Positions 1 through 9,089 are shown, counted from the stretch's first letter. The stretch: 64,000 nucleotides of DNA from Bacillus sp. sid0103 (GCF_019219025.1 NZ_JAHUWN010000024.1:1-64000); one strand, 5' to 3'. Notes: generated by a model from the letters alone, not told the origin. Translations and numbers: made by a program.

Positions 1-20
1 TATTTAGGTTAAACTGTATT

Positions 21-94
21 TGAGTCATAATTAATTCCTCCACATTGTTTTCTTCGCCGTTAACATTGTAACCATGAGGAATTAATTTGACTCA
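21..94. repeat. Long imperfect inverted repeat (hairpin)
   Basis: The arm at 21-40 (TGAGTCATAATTAATTCCTC) is nearly the reverse complement of 76-94 (GAGGAATTAATTTGACTCA). About 19 bp can pair around a 35-nt loop. It sits at the window edge next to the hairpin repeats at 129-320 and could be the end of a small mobile or repeat element, or a structured RNA. No gene overlaps it convincingly. Confidence 0.6.
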
Positions 95-128
95 TTTTCT
101 TTTTACACAATTATATGGACTCAATCAA

Positions 129-320
129 GGAATGTCTTTCATAGAGCCGATGAAGGACAAAACGGTACAGGAAAGCCGAAGGAATGTCTTTCATAGAGCC
201 GATGAAGGACAAAACGGTACAGGAAAGCAGAGGAATGTCCTTCATAAAGCTGATGAAGGACAAAAAGCTACAGGAAAGCAGGATGATTTTCTTTCATGAA
301 AGCTGATTAAGGACAAAACA
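129..320. repeat. Four tandem ~51-bp hairpin repeats
   Basis: Units start at 129, 181, 232 and 281, with spacing 52, 51 and 49. Each has the core GTCYTTCAT-(7 nt)-ATGAAGGAC, a 9-bp stem that is perfect in unit 3 and has a G-T wobble in units 1 and 2, followed by acaaaa and aggaaagc. The fourth unit is degraded. A 70-codon reading frame crosses the array from a TTG at 87, but it only mirrors the repeat and I do not call it a gene. Rest of 1-403: no gene seen. Confidence 0.8.
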
Positions 321-381
321 AGCTTGTTAAAAACCGCTAAGAGCATTTGAAATAACAGATGTGGTGGAGTCAATAAAATAC

Positions 382-414
382 AAAAAAGTCAGCCTCTTGA
401 CGACTAGGCTGGCT
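382..414 (-). terminator. Rho-independent terminator of the MMPL exporter gene
   Basis: A 9-bp stem (387-395 with 406-414, one G-T pair) is followed on the minus strand by a T run (complement of 382-387). The stem overlaps the stop codon of the exporter gene. Confidence 0.8.
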
Positions 415-2581
415 TTTTTCTCGTCATCAACTGTTTTTTATTTCTTATGCCAAAAAACCACCAGTTCCAATCGCCAAGTAGTTTCATCAGTGCAGGAACT
501 AACACCATCCTCACAATGGTTGCATCAATCAAGATAGCAATGGCAATACCCACTCCTAACTGTTTAACTGGCATGACGGCAGTAAAGGCAAATGCTCCGG
601 TGACGACGATCATAATCGCAGCGGCTGAAGTGATAATTTTACTCGTATAGGTTAAACCAGAAATAGTCGCTTCACTGTTATCCCCAGTTTTTAAATAGAA
701 TTCCTGAATTCTCGAGATGAGAAATACTTCGTAATCCATCGAAAGTCCAAAAACCAGAGTGAAGACAAAAACAGGTAAAATTAACGCAATATCTACAGGT
801 GTGATGCCAAAATGACCCAGCTGGAAAATCCAAACAAGGATTCCAAAGGTGCAGCTTAGGCTTAATACGTTCATCAGAATCGCTTTTAGAGGAATAAGAA
901 TGGATCGGAAAGCGGCCATTAATATGATAAATGTAGAAACCACAATCAATAATAGTCCGTCTGGTGCTTTTTGGTATATTTCAGAAAAAATTTCTTGCTC
1001 AAATTTAATCGACCCGCCAAATGAAGCGTTTAAACCTAAATCTCGTTTAGACCAATCACTAACCCATTGTCTTGCTTTAGCGGAATGTTCCCCAGTTTTT
1101 AAATTTACCTCGATGAGCATTTTATTATCTCTAATAAAATAATCCATAATCGGGGCAATCTTGGTTTGATCCCCATGAGTGAGTGCTTGATAAAGCTGGT
1201 TCTCGTCCTTTAATCCAGTTGCGGAAAAAGGTGAGGATACGGAATTCACAAGTGTATCTTTTTCAAAGTTTTTAACTACTTTTTTTACTTTTTCAAGATT
1301 GTTTAGATCAAGGATGTTACCTCTGGATTCAAGGACGACGATTACCTTTTTGTCATCGCTCGTTTCATTAGAAACAAAATGATCTTTATAAGTTTCTAAA
1401 GCAGTTCTTGAAGGGTAATCTGGCGGCAGGGACTCGGTACCAGGGATGGCTAAAATCATTTGTTTAACTGGAATCAATCCAGCTAGGAGAAGAGCCAGGG
1501 CAGCTACAGTCATAAGAATTGGGCGTTTCATGACAAATTTAGCAAACTTGTGCCAAAAACTTATCGATTCCTTGTCAACTGCTGGCAAAATACTTAATTT
1601 GTTGATCTTAGTTCCCAACACTCCAAGCAACGCAGGAAGTAAGGTTAATGCACAAACGGCAGAAATTAACACAACGGTCATTCCGCCAAGTGCAACATTC
1701 TGAAAAATATCTATTTTGATAAACCATAACGCTGATAGACCAATAAAAACACAAAGTCCTGAAAAGATAATGGAACGACCTGCAGTTGAAACGGTTATTT
1801 CAATAGCATCCTTTATCGATTTTGTTTTCAATTCTTCTTTATAACGATTAATAAATAATAAGGCAAAATCAATACTTAGTGCTAACCCAATCATCGGTAC
1901 AATATTTAAAATAAAAATCGTTAAATTAGCGCCATAGCTAAAAAAGTATACGGTACCCATGGTACATAATATCGAAACGACACCAATGACGATCGGGAGC
2001 GATGCCGCAATGAGACCGCCAAAGGCAAGGATAAGAACAACTAAAGCAATAGGCAGACCAATCATTTCCGCTTTCGCTAAATCCTCTTGGCTTGCAGTAT
2101 TAAGGTCTTGGACAATAATGGGTTCCCCTGTCATTGTAACCATTAGACCCTTTTTATTAACGAGTAAAGTCTTTAATTCGTTGATTTCTTTTCCCAGGCT
2201 TTCTGCATCTTTGTTAAAAGTAATAATCCCATAGGCATATTGATCTTTAATCATTCCTGTATGTTCCAAAGGGGAAATAATTTGCTCTCTGTTATCATAA
2301 TCTTTTATTTTTTCAAAGTTGGCTAAAATAAATTTCCTGAAATCCAAATTACTAACGGTTTTGTCTTTTTCAAAAACCAGGATAATCGAGGATTTAGCAA
2401 GACCAAACTCTTCTTCGAGAATTAGACGTGTTTTATTATATTCACCTTTATACTCAAAACCATTTCCGCTAAGGACGGACGGCAGTTTTGTCGCAAATAA
2501 TCCTAAGAGGAGAATAACTAATATCCACGTTACGAGTACCACCTTACGATTTCGGAAAATAAATCCGCCCATTTTCTGCAC
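404..2581 (-). CDS. ydfJ: MMPL/RND family membrane exporter (YdfJ-like)
   Basis: A 725-residue integral membrane protein of the MMPL branch of the RND superfamily, which exports lipids or hydrophobic compounds using the proton gradient. It shows the duplicated layout of the family: one TM helix (~10-30), a soluble loop, a TM bundle (~170-340), a second single helix (~355-375), a second loop and a second TM bundle (~540-705). Length matches B. subtilis YdfJ (about 724). The GTG start at 2581 has AAGGAGG seven bases upstream. It stands alone with its own terminator. The substrate cannot be read from sequence. Confidence 0.85.
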   Translation of the reverse strand: MQKMGGFIFRNRKVVLVTWILVILLLGLFATKLPSVLSGNGFEYKGEYNKTRLILEEEFGLAKSSIILVFEKDKTVSNLDFRKFILANFEKIKDYDNREQIISPLEHTGMIKDQYAYGIITFNKDAESLGKEINELKTLLVNKKGLMVTMTGEPIIVQDLNTASQEDLAKAEMIGLPIALVVLILAFGGLIAASLPIVIGVVSILCTMGTVYFFSYGANLTIFILNIVPMIGLALSIDFALLFINRYKEELKTKSIKDAIEITVSTAGRSIIFSGLCVFIGLSALWFIKIDIFQNVALGGMTVVLISAVCALTLLPALLGVLGTKINKLSILPAVDKESISFWHKFAKFVMKRPILMTVAALALLLAGLIPVKQMILAIPGTESLPPDYPSRTALETYKDHFVSNETSDDKKVIVVLESRGNILDLNNLEKVKKVVKNFEKDTLVNSVSSPFSATGLKDENQLYQALTHGDQTKIAPIMDYFIRDNKMLIEVNLKTGEHSAKARQWVSDWSKRDLGLNASFGGSIKFEQEIFSEIYQKAPDGLLLIVVSTFIILMAAFRSILIPLKAILMNVLSLSCTFGILVWIFQLGHFGITPVDIALILPVFVFTLVFGLSMDYEVFLISRIQEFYLKTGDNSEATISGLTYTSKIITSAAAIMIVVTGAFAFTAVMPVKQLGVGIAIAILIDATIVRMVLVPALMKLLGDWNWWFFGIRNKKQLMTRKKPA

Positions 2582-2763
2582 AGACTCGCCTCCTTAACAG
2601 GAATCATTTTTCATTATAAAAGTAAAGATACTAATCAATAGCGGATGCTAATTTCGTCGATCTGCCCCGATATTTCTTAATAAATGTTCCCCATAATAAC
2701 TGTTTAAAATGCATTTTCCTGCTTAGCTTCTTTAAAACGAATTGAAATAAAATTCATGCCAAC

Positions 2764-2777
2764 TTTTACAAATGTTA
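2764..2777. promoter_or_regulatory. Putative DeoR operator upstream of deoR
   Basis: TTTTACAAATGTTA lies about 70 bases before the deoR start and nearly matches GTTTACAAATGTTCA upstream of deoC (3821-3835). The shared sequence suggests DeoR autoregulation. This is inferred from similarity only. Confidence 0.45.
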
Positions 2778-2845
2778 AATTGCCGTGATATCGAATATTT
2801 TTTTTGCTACAATAAAGAGAAAATATTAAATGTAAGGTGATAACA

Positions 2846-3787
2846 GTGGATCGTGAAAAATTAACGAAAGTCATTGAAGCAGCAAAGCTCTATTATCTAT
2901 TGGATCATAATCAAAATGAAATTGCCAAAAAATTGGGCGTTTCCCGGCCCACTGTGTCGCGTTTATTGCAGCAGGCAAAAAGTGACGGTATTGTCCAAAT
3001 CAAAATATTAGATCCTACGGAAGATGTTGAGAATCTTGCGACAGAACTTGAAAAAAAGTTCAAACTGAAAAAAGCAATTGTCGTTTCGATTCCACAATAT
3101 GAAGATCACATGATAAAAAATTACCTTGGGGAAAAAGCAGCCATTTATCTAGATGAAATTGTTAAAGATGATGACATTATTGGGGTAACATGGGGAACGA
3201 CTCTCTACCATATTGCAGTTGAATTAAGGCAGAAATTTGTGAAAGGGGTAAAAGTCGTTCAACTAAAGGGTGGTGTAAGTCATGCAGAAACAAATACGTA
3301 TGCATCAGAGATTTTATATCTTTTTGGTAAAGCATTTCATACAACCCCACATAATCTCCCACTTCCAGCGATAGTGGACCATGTTGTTGTAAAACAGGCA
3401 ATGGAGGCAGACCGTCATATTCGAAAAATCCTTGAACTTGGCAGTCAGGCAAATATTGCAGTATTTACAATTGGTCCAATTAAAACAGACTCTTTATTAT
3501 TCCAGTTAGGCTATTTTACTGAGAGTGACTTGGAATCCCTATATGGAAAAGCTGTGGGAGATATTTGTTCACGTTTCTTTGATGAAAACGGGCAAATATG
3601 TAATGATAGCCTGAATGATCGAACCCTTGGAGTAAAATTGGACGATTTAAAGAAAAAGGATCAATCCATTCTTGTAGCAGGCGGGCCGAATAAAATTGAG
3701 GGAATATACGGTGCTCTAAAAGGCGGGTATGCAAATGTCCTCGTTACAGACCAATTTACTGCACAATTCTTGCTTGATAAAAATTAG
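2846..3787 (+). CDS. deoR: Deoxyribonucleoside regulator DeoR (SorC family)
   Basis: A 313-residue transcriptional repressor, the same length as B. subtilis DeoR. An N-terminal helix-turn-helix (~21-42, with NEIAKKLGVSRPTVSRLLQ) is followed by a SorC-type sugar-phosphate-binding domain (~60-310) with the usual DDIIGVTWGTTL stretch. The effector in B. subtilis is deoxyribose-5-phosphate. I chose GTG at 2846 (MDREK, as in B. subtilis) because AAGGTGA at 2834-2840 is placed for it; an in-frame GTG at 2837 overlaps that site. deoC follows, with candidate operators in front of both genes. Confidence 0.92.
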   Translation: MDREKLTKVIEAAKLYYLLDHNQNEIAKKLGVSRPTVSRLLQQAKSDGIVQIKILDPTEDVENLATELEKKFKLKKAIVVSIPQYEDHMIKNYLGEKAAIYLDEIVKDDDIIGVTWGTTLYHIAVELRQKFVKGVKVVQLKGGVSHAETNTYASEILYLFGKAFHTTPHNLPLPAIVDHVVVKQAMEADRHIRKILELGSQANIAVFTIGPIKTDSLLFQLGYFTESDLESLYGKAVGDICSRFFDENGQICNDSLNDRTLGVKLDDLKKKDQSILVAGGPNKIEGIYGALKGGYANVLVTDQFTAQFLLDKN

Positions 3788-3799
3788 CCAAGAAAAATT

Positions 3800-3835
3800 T
3801 TTACATTTGTTCATAAATGTGTTTACAAATGTTCA
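3800..3835. promoter_or_regulatory. Repeated DeoR operator candidate before deoC
   Basis: TTTACATTTGTTCA (3800-3813) and TTTACAAATGTTCA (3822-3835) are direct repeats 22 bp apart, about two helical turns. The first also forms the inverted repeat ACATTT-6-AAATGT (3803-3820). The same core precedes deoR. In B. subtilis DeoR binds a palindrome plus a direct half repeat ahead of the deoxyribose operon, so this layout fits. Confidence 0.6.
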
Positions 3836-3915
3836 GTTGGTTTGATATAGTTACATTGTGATATACGACATTAAAATTTTATATATAAATTTTGACTTTG
3901 AGGGAGACTAAAAAT

Positions 3916-4590
3916 ATGACACAGAATGTAGTAAGAATGATTGATCATACATTATTAAAAGCAGATGCAACAAAAGAAGAAATTGTAAAATTAGTGGAAG
4001 AAGCAAAGGAATATTTATTTGCGTCTGTGTGTGTTAATCCAACTTGGGTTCGTACAGCCGCTGAAATGCTAGCCGAGACTAAAGAAGTGAAAGTATGTAC
4101 AGTAATTGGTTTTCCTCTAGGGGCAACTACACCTGAAACAAAAGCATTTGAAACAAAAAATGCTATTGAAAATGGAGCCAATGAAATCGATATGGTTATT
4201 AATGTTGGAGCACTAAAAGATAAGCAAGACGATTTGGTGGAAAGAGATATCCGTGCGGTAGTCGAGGCTGCTAAAGGAAAAGCATTGGTCAAGGTAATCA
4301 TCGAAACTTGCCTGTTAACTAAAGAAGAAAAAATAAGGGCATGCGAAATTTCTGTTAAGGCTGGGGCAGACTATGTAAAAACATCTACAGGTTTTTCTAC
4401 AGGTGGAGCCACTGTCGAGGATATTCGTTTGATGCGTCAAACAGTCGGTCCAGAAATTGGTGTGAAAGCTTCAGGTGGAGTTCGAAGCCGTGAAGACGCG
4501 CTAGCAATGGTTGAGGCAGGAGCAACTCGTATTGGTGCAAGTTCTGGTGTTTCAATTAGTAAAGGTGAGCTTTCATTAAGTAATTACTAA
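3916..4590 (+). CDS. deoC: Deoxyribose-phosphate aldolase
   Basis: Class I aldolase, 224 residues, that cleaves 2-deoxyribose-5-phosphate to glyceraldehyde-3-phosphate and acetaldehyde in the cytoplasm, the last step of deoxyribonucleoside catabolism. Family motifs are present: MIDHTLL near the N terminus, the [12 protein letters not shown] segment, the Schiff-base lysine in YVKTSTGF and the phosphate-binding GVKASGGVR stretch. The start is ATG 3916 with GAGGGAG nine bases upstream; an in-frame upstream extension to 3892 lacks a ribosome binding site. It follows the DeoR operator repeats. Confidence 0.96.
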   Translation: MTQNVVRMIDHTLLKADATKEEIVKLVEEAKEYLFASVCVNPTWVRTAAEMLAETKEVKVCTVIGFPLGATTPETKAFETKNAIENGANEIDMVINVGALKDKQDDLVERDIRAVVEAAKGKALVKVIIETCLLTKEEKIRACEISVKAGADYVKTSTGFSTGGATVEDIRLMRQTVGPEIGVKASGGVRSREDALAMVEAGATRIGASSGVSISKGELSLSNY

Positions 4591-4614
4591 AAAATCTATT
4601 GTGAGGTTAATTCG

Positions 4615-4785
4615 ATGAGAGACGTAATAATGGCATTAATTGCCGGTTTAATAGTTGGTATGTTGTTTAAATTTTTAAAACTTCCACTACCAGCTCCCCC
4701 GGTATTTTCAGCAGTAGTAGGTGTCTTCGGGGTCTATTTTGGCGGCGTGCTTCTTGAATGGATTACTAAAATAGTGCAGCATTAA
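4615..4785 (+). CDS. XapX-domain small membrane protein (DUF1427)
   Basis: A 56-residue protein with GTGAGGTT seven bases before ATG. Two hydrophobic helices flank KLPLPAPPVFSAVVGVFGVY, the conserved core I recognise as the XapX/DUF1427 family. Its function is unknown; the family name comes from a gene near xanthosine-phosphorylase loci. Here it lies 24 bases after deoC and 21 before cdd, so it is very likely in the deoxyribonucleoside operon. A role in nucleoside uptake or retention is possible but unproven. Confidence 0.75.
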   Translation: MRDVIMALIAGLIVGMLFKFLKLPLPAPPVFSAVVGVFGVYFGGVLLEWITKIVQH

Positions 4786-5208
<423 letters not shown>

Positions 5209-5213
5209 GCTAG

Positions 5214-5248
5214 AGAAGTTTATCCGTGTGATAAACTTCTTTTTTTTG
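5214..5248 (+). terminator. Terminator of the deoC-cdd operon
   Basis: A perfect 11-bp stem AGAAGTTTATC/GATAAACTTCT with a 5-nt loop, followed by a T run. Confidence 0.92.
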
Positions 5249-5320
5249 GAGAGAATATTCCCATGAATTGGCAACTACAATATGGAACATAATATACGTA
5301 AAAAATTAAAGGATGATTCC

Positions 5321-5833
5321 ATGATATATATTTATAATGATTATGGCGGGACGCATACAACTTCTATAGCTGCGGCCTACCATTTAAAAAGATTACCTCA
5401 ATCCGAACGAAAACTCACAAAGGAAGAAATATTAAGTGTGAAGTATTTCAATAAATTAACGAAATCTGATTTTGGAAAGCTTATTTTCCACGGAATGGAT
5501 GAAGACGGAAATTCTGTTTATACGATTGGACGGAAAAGAAACAAATATGTTGTTCCAGCATTAAAGGAAATGTGTTTATTGCTGCAAAAAAAATTTAAAT
5601 TTGAAGAAAAAATTGTATTCTCCAACACTTCACCAACTGTCCCATTTGCCATGTCCATGGGTGGATTTTTTTCGAGGGGATTAAAAATTGATTTTATCGG
5701 TGTGCCATTATTAGTTATAGGTGCAAAACAATGTTGTGATAATATATATAGGTTGGTTGAAAATACAAAAGAAATTGGGAGAACAACTTACGCAGAAAAT
5801 ATCATTGTATTAGAGAATGAAATGTATAAATAG
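5321..5833 (+). CDS. DUF3189 family protein
   Basis: A predicted soluble protein of 170 residues starting MIYIYNDYGGTHTTS, which I recognise as the DUF3189 family of spore-forming Firmicutes; no function is established. AAAGGATG is six bases before ATG 5321; an in-frame ATG at 5282 has no such site. The N-terminal NDYGGTHTT resembles a small nucleotide- or phosphate-binding loop, but that is only an impression. It ends 14 bases before the reductase gene, so the two are probably cotranscribed. Confidence 0.7.
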   Translation: MIYIYNDYGGTHTTSIAAAYHLKRLPQSERKLTKEEILSVKYFNKLTKSDFGKLIFHGMDEDGNSVYTIGRKRNKYVVPALKEMCLLLQKKFKFEEKIVFSNTSPTVPFAMSMGGFFSRGLKIDFIGVPLLVIGAKQCCDNIYRLVENTKEIGRTTYAENIIVLENEMYK

Positions 5834-5847
5834 GTGGGGAGATTAGC

Positions 5848-6651
5848 TTGAAAAAGAAAATAGGTTTTATTGGGGCGGGAAAAATGGCTCAGGCAATGAT
5901 GGAGGGTATGGTTAACTCTTTGACGATTCCAAACGAGAACATCATGGCAAGTGCTAAGACAATTGAAACGACAACATTGATCGAACAAAAATATGAAATA
6001 CGCACTTCTTTACATAATAGAGATGTTGCAACGTTTGCTGACATTCTTATCATTGCGGTGAAACCAGATCTATATCCGATGGTAATTGAAGAAATCAAGA
6101 ATGATATTAAACAAACGGCAATCATTGTAACGATTGCTGCTGGAATTACTTTAAAGGATATTGAGGATTCATTTGGTTTCCAGGTAAAGTCAATTAGGAC
6201 AATGCCGAATACTCCATCTGTAGTGAGTGAAGGTATGAGTGTGATATGTGCGAATGAATATCTCACCGAAAACGAGATTGTTGAGGTGGAGCAATTGTTT
6301 CAGACCTTTAGTAAGACCGAACGGCTGGAAGAAAAGCTTATGGATGCTGTTCCTGCTATCAGCGGCTCCTCCCCTGCATATGTTTATATGTTAATCGAAG
6401 CAATGGCAGATGGTGGAGTAAGGCAGGGAATACCGAGGAATCAAGCATATCGACTTGCTGCTCAAAGTGTTCTAGGGGCTGCAAAAATGGTACTTGAAAC
6501 GGGTAAACATCCTGGTGAGTTGAAAGATAATGTGTGTACGCCTGGAGGAGCAACGATTGAAGCAGTTGTTACCCTAGAAGAAAAGCAATTTCGAGGGTCA
6601 ATTATGGCAGCAATGGACAGCTGTACAAATAAAGTTAAAAACCTAATATAA
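5848..6651 (+). CDS. proC: Pyrroline-5-carboxylate reductase
   Basis: A 267-residue NAD(P)H-dependent reductase making L-proline from pyrroline-5-carboxylate, the last step of proline synthesis. It has the N-terminal Rossmann motif GFIGAGKMAQAM, the TMPNTPSVV segment and the C-terminal signature GSSPAYVYMLIEA...TPGGATIEAV. The start is TTG with AGGTGGGGA upstream. Bacilli often carry several paralogues (proG, proH, proI); which one this is cannot be settled here. Confidence 0.93.
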   Translation: MKKKIGFIGAGKMAQAMMEGMVNSLTIPNENIMASAKTIETTTLIEQKYEIRTSLHNRDVATFADILIIAVKPDLYPMVIEEIKNDIKQTAIIVTIAAGITLKDIEDSFGFQVKSIRTMPNTPSVVSEGMSVICANEYLTENEIVEVEQLFQTFSKTERLEEKLMDAVPAISGSSPAYVYMLIEAMADGGVRQGIPRNQAYRLAAQSVLGAAKMVLETGKHPGELKDNVCTPGGATIEAVVTLEEKQFRGSIMAAMDSCTNKVKNLI

Positions 6652-6662
6652 ATAACATTCTT

Positions 6663-6690
6663 GGATCCAGGTAGATGGATCCTTTTTTTT
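6663..6690 (+). terminator. Terminator after proC
   Basis: A GGATCC/GGATCC stem around an 8-nt loop, followed by eight T residues. Confidence 0.75.
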
Positions 6691-6711
6691 GTAGTCTTAA
6701 AATTTGAGGAA

Positions 6712-6742
6712 ATTTGTCAAATATTAATATTTTTTGTCAAAT
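6712..6742. promoter_or_regulatory. Twin TTTGTCAAA palindromes before the phosphorelay-glycan operon
   Basis: TTTGTCAAA occurs at 6713-6721 and again at 6733-6741, exactly 20 bp apart. Each is a 4-1-4 palindrome. They lie in the 249-base gap before the six-gene block starting at 6901 and could be a dimer operator. I do not recognise the binding protein. Confidence 0.4.
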
Positions 6743-6900
6743 TTTCTGCATTTTGAACGTGACACTTGGAATTATTAATAATAAACTTTAGATACATATA
6801 AACTGTGAAGAAAAAAGGGAATAGTAAAGCAATAAAACAAATAAAGAGAAATTCTGTTCATTCATCGTTTGAATGATTTTCAATCAGGGAGTAGATCGTT

Positions 6901-8046
6901 ATGGACTTAAATAAATATAAAAACCTGCTTTTCCAGAAAATAAAAATGCAAATTTCCTTGTGGTTCGAATCAAAAGATCTGATTATTATTGAAAATTCGG
7001 AGGTTTACCGGTTTCTTCACTCTATCCATGGGAGTTCAGGAACAATTTTACTAGGTGGTCTTCACCAACTTTCCGGAAGATTAATGAAATCAATTGAGGA
7101 GACGAAACAAAAAAAATGGGAGAAGGACGAGCTTAGAACCTTTCTAGATGATTTAATTAGTCTTGCCTACGAATATGAAAATTTTATTGAGAAGGAGAAG
7201 AATAAAGAACTGCGTCAAGAAGAAAATGTTCCTCTCATCCAAATTATAGATGATGATGTTTCGATGCTTATCTTATTAAAGGATACACTCGAAGAACAGG
7301 GCTGGATGGTGGTAGCCAATACGGAAGCTAAAAAGGCTATATCACAGTATTTCGATTTAAGTCCAGATTGTGTAATAATCAATCAACACCTGCATGGTAT
7401 CAGTGGTTTTCAAATTCTCGATGATTTGCAAAATCATAATAGCCAACAATTTGTTCCAAAAATTATTACTAGTCAACTTAACGATCGTGAAACAAGAATC
7501 ACAGCTTATAAATTAGGAGCAGATGATTTTATTGAAAAACCAATCGATTTAGAAGAATTGACAGTTCGAATTGAGGGACTTTTAAAAAGAAAGAAAATAT
7601 TTGACCAATTAGTACATTTGGATGGGGTGAATCCCCGAGTAATTACCAAAAAAACCTTGCTCGTTTCTGTCATTGATGACGATGCTATTATCAGAACAAT
7701 GCTAATGAGAATACTTAAAATTATGGATTTTGATCATTATGAACTAGACCTTGAAGCATTTGAAGATGGTCTTCAATTTTTTGAATCAAAACGCTTAGAG
7801 AAAATAGGAGAACACTTTTTAATACTTGATGGTGTTATGCCTATCATGGATGGAATTGAAATCCTGCAAAAAGTAAAAAAAATTGAAAAAAGAAGAAATA
7901 TTCATGTTCTGATGCTGACGGGGAGAAAAAGTGAGACGGATATTGAGCGGGCGTTAAAGCTTGGTGCTGATGATTATGTGACCAAACCTTTCAGTATAAA
8001 AGAACTTCAAGCAAGGATAGAACGTTTAATTAAAAGGATGAAGTAG
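6901..8046 (+). CDS. HPt domain plus two receiver domains (phosphorelay protein)
   Basis: A 381-residue cytoplasmic signalling protein. Residues ~1-100 form a helical HPt-like domain with FLHSIHGSSGTI; H40 is the likely phosphoacceptor. Receiver 1 (~111-232) has the acidic pocket (IIDDD) and the KP motif, but the phosphorylatable Asp is replaced by Asn161 (CVIINQHLHGISG). Receiver 2 (~254-380) is intact, with Asp310 (FLILDGVMPIMDG) and TKPF. There is no DNA-binding or enzymatic output domain. The next gene starts one base after its stop, and a kinase and a lone receiver lie at the other end of the block, so it probably passes phosphate within this locus. Confidence 0.85.
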   Translation: MDLNKYKNLLFQKIKMQISLWFESKDLIIIENSEVYRFLHSIHGSSGTILLGGLHQLSGRLMKSIEETKQKKWEKDELRTFLDDLISLAYEYENFIEKEKNKELRQEENVPLIQIIDDDVSMLILLKDTLEEQGWMVVANTEAKKAISQYFDLSPDCVIINQHLHGISGFQILDDLQNHNSQQFVPKIITSQLNDRETRITAYKLGADDFIEKPIDLEELTVRIEGLLKRKKIFDQLVHLDGVNPRVITKKTLLVSVIDDDAIIRTMLMRILKIMDFDHYELDLEAFEDGLQFFESKRLEKIGEHFLILDGVMPIMDGIEILQKVKKIEKRRNIHVLMLTGRKSETDIERALKLGADDYVTKPFSIKELQARIERLIKRMK

Positions 8047-8047
8047 A

Positions 8048-9085
8048 ATGCTGAAGAATGAGTTATTTTTCCTAACAATTCTAACGATAACTATTTTAGG
8101 GTTATTGATGGTTTTGCTTGTGTACTTATCGATACGGAAAGCAATAGATATTAAGAACAGAAAGATCATTGAGCGATATATCGAAAAACATCGGTCAAAC
8201 CTTTTTACAATGATCACGGAGGGAGGTTATTCAAGGGGGATAAATCCTGAATCAGTTCTTGAACAGAAGGCAATCGAAGAGCTCCTAAGCAGCTATAGTA
8301 AAGTTTTAGAAGGCGATGATGAAAAGAAACGTTTATCAGAATTAGCAACAATGTATTTAGCAGAGTATTATCGAAAACTACTTAAAAGCAAGCGATGGAG
8401 TCAACGGATGAATACTCTCTATCATATTGAGGATTTCAATCTAAAGCTCCTGATCAAAGATATTTACATGCTAACAACGAAGAAACAACTTTCTCACGAA
8501 GAACTTATTCATACACTTAGAATCCTTGCCTTATTCCAATATGAAAATTTATTTGATATGTTAACATCCAACTTCAATTCTTTTTCTGAATTTGAGTACC
8601 GTCATATATTAGTACGCCTCGAGCAACACCAATTCGACCAATTTATTCTTCATTTTTATAAAAGCAGTCCACCATTACAAAAAGCAATTCTTGATGTAAT
8701 TTCGATAAAAAGAGAAATAAGTTATCTTCCGTTTCTTGAAAGTATTTTTTCAGCCTATAAAGGGGAAATCAGGATCCGAGCCTTAAAGGCATTATCTGTA
8801 ATAGGCTATGTAAAAAATACAGAACCCTATTTAGAACTTCTTTATTCTACCAAATGGGAAGAAAGAATGGTTGCCGCAAAACTAATTGGTTCATTAAAAG
8901 AAGTCAAAGGTATTTCAAGATTAATTGAACTTTTGCATGACCAAACGTGGTGGGTTCGTTCACAGGCTGGACAATCAATCTGCCAATTTCCAAATGGGCA
9001 CCAAATTTTGCGGGAAGTATTAGAAACATCAAACGATACATTTGCCAAGGATATGGCATGGGAATGGCTGCATAAAGGGGTATAG
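8048..9085 (+). CDS. Membrane-anchored HEAT-repeat protein
   Basis: A 345-residue protein with one N-terminal TM helix (~5-28), a charged linker and a mostly helical cytoplasmic part. The C-terminal ~150 residues carry HEAT-like pairs, seen in IRIRALKALSVIGY, WEERMVAAKLIGSLKEV and WWVRSQAGQSICQFP. HEAT solenoids are protein-interaction scaffolds. It starts one base after the phosphorelay gene and ends four bases before the glycosyltransferase start. I infer a scaffold linking the signalling proteins to the synthase; no enzymatic motif is visible. Confidence 0.75.
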   Translation: MLKNELFFLTILTITILGLLMVLLVYLSIRKAIDIKNRKIIERYIEKHRSNLFTMITEGGYSRGINPESVLEQKAIEELLSSYSKVLEGDDEKKRLSELATMYLAEYYRKLLKSKRWSQRMNTLYHIEDFNLKLLIKDIYMLTTKKQLSHEELIHTLRILALFQYENLFDMLTSNFNSFSEFEYRHILVRLEQHQFDQFILHFYKSSPPLQKAILDVISIKREISYLPFLESIFSAYKGEIRIRALKALSVIGYVKNTEPYLELLYSTKWEERMVAAKLIGSLKEVKGISRLIELLHDQTWWVRSQAGQSICQFPNGHQILREVLETSNDTFAKDMAWEWLHKGV

Positions 9086-9089
9086 ACAA

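Noticed and set aside
87..299. A 70-codon frame across the hairpin repeats
   Set aside because: It only mirrors the tandem repeat (the same residues recur each unit) and starts with TTG inside the inverted repeat; no protein family.
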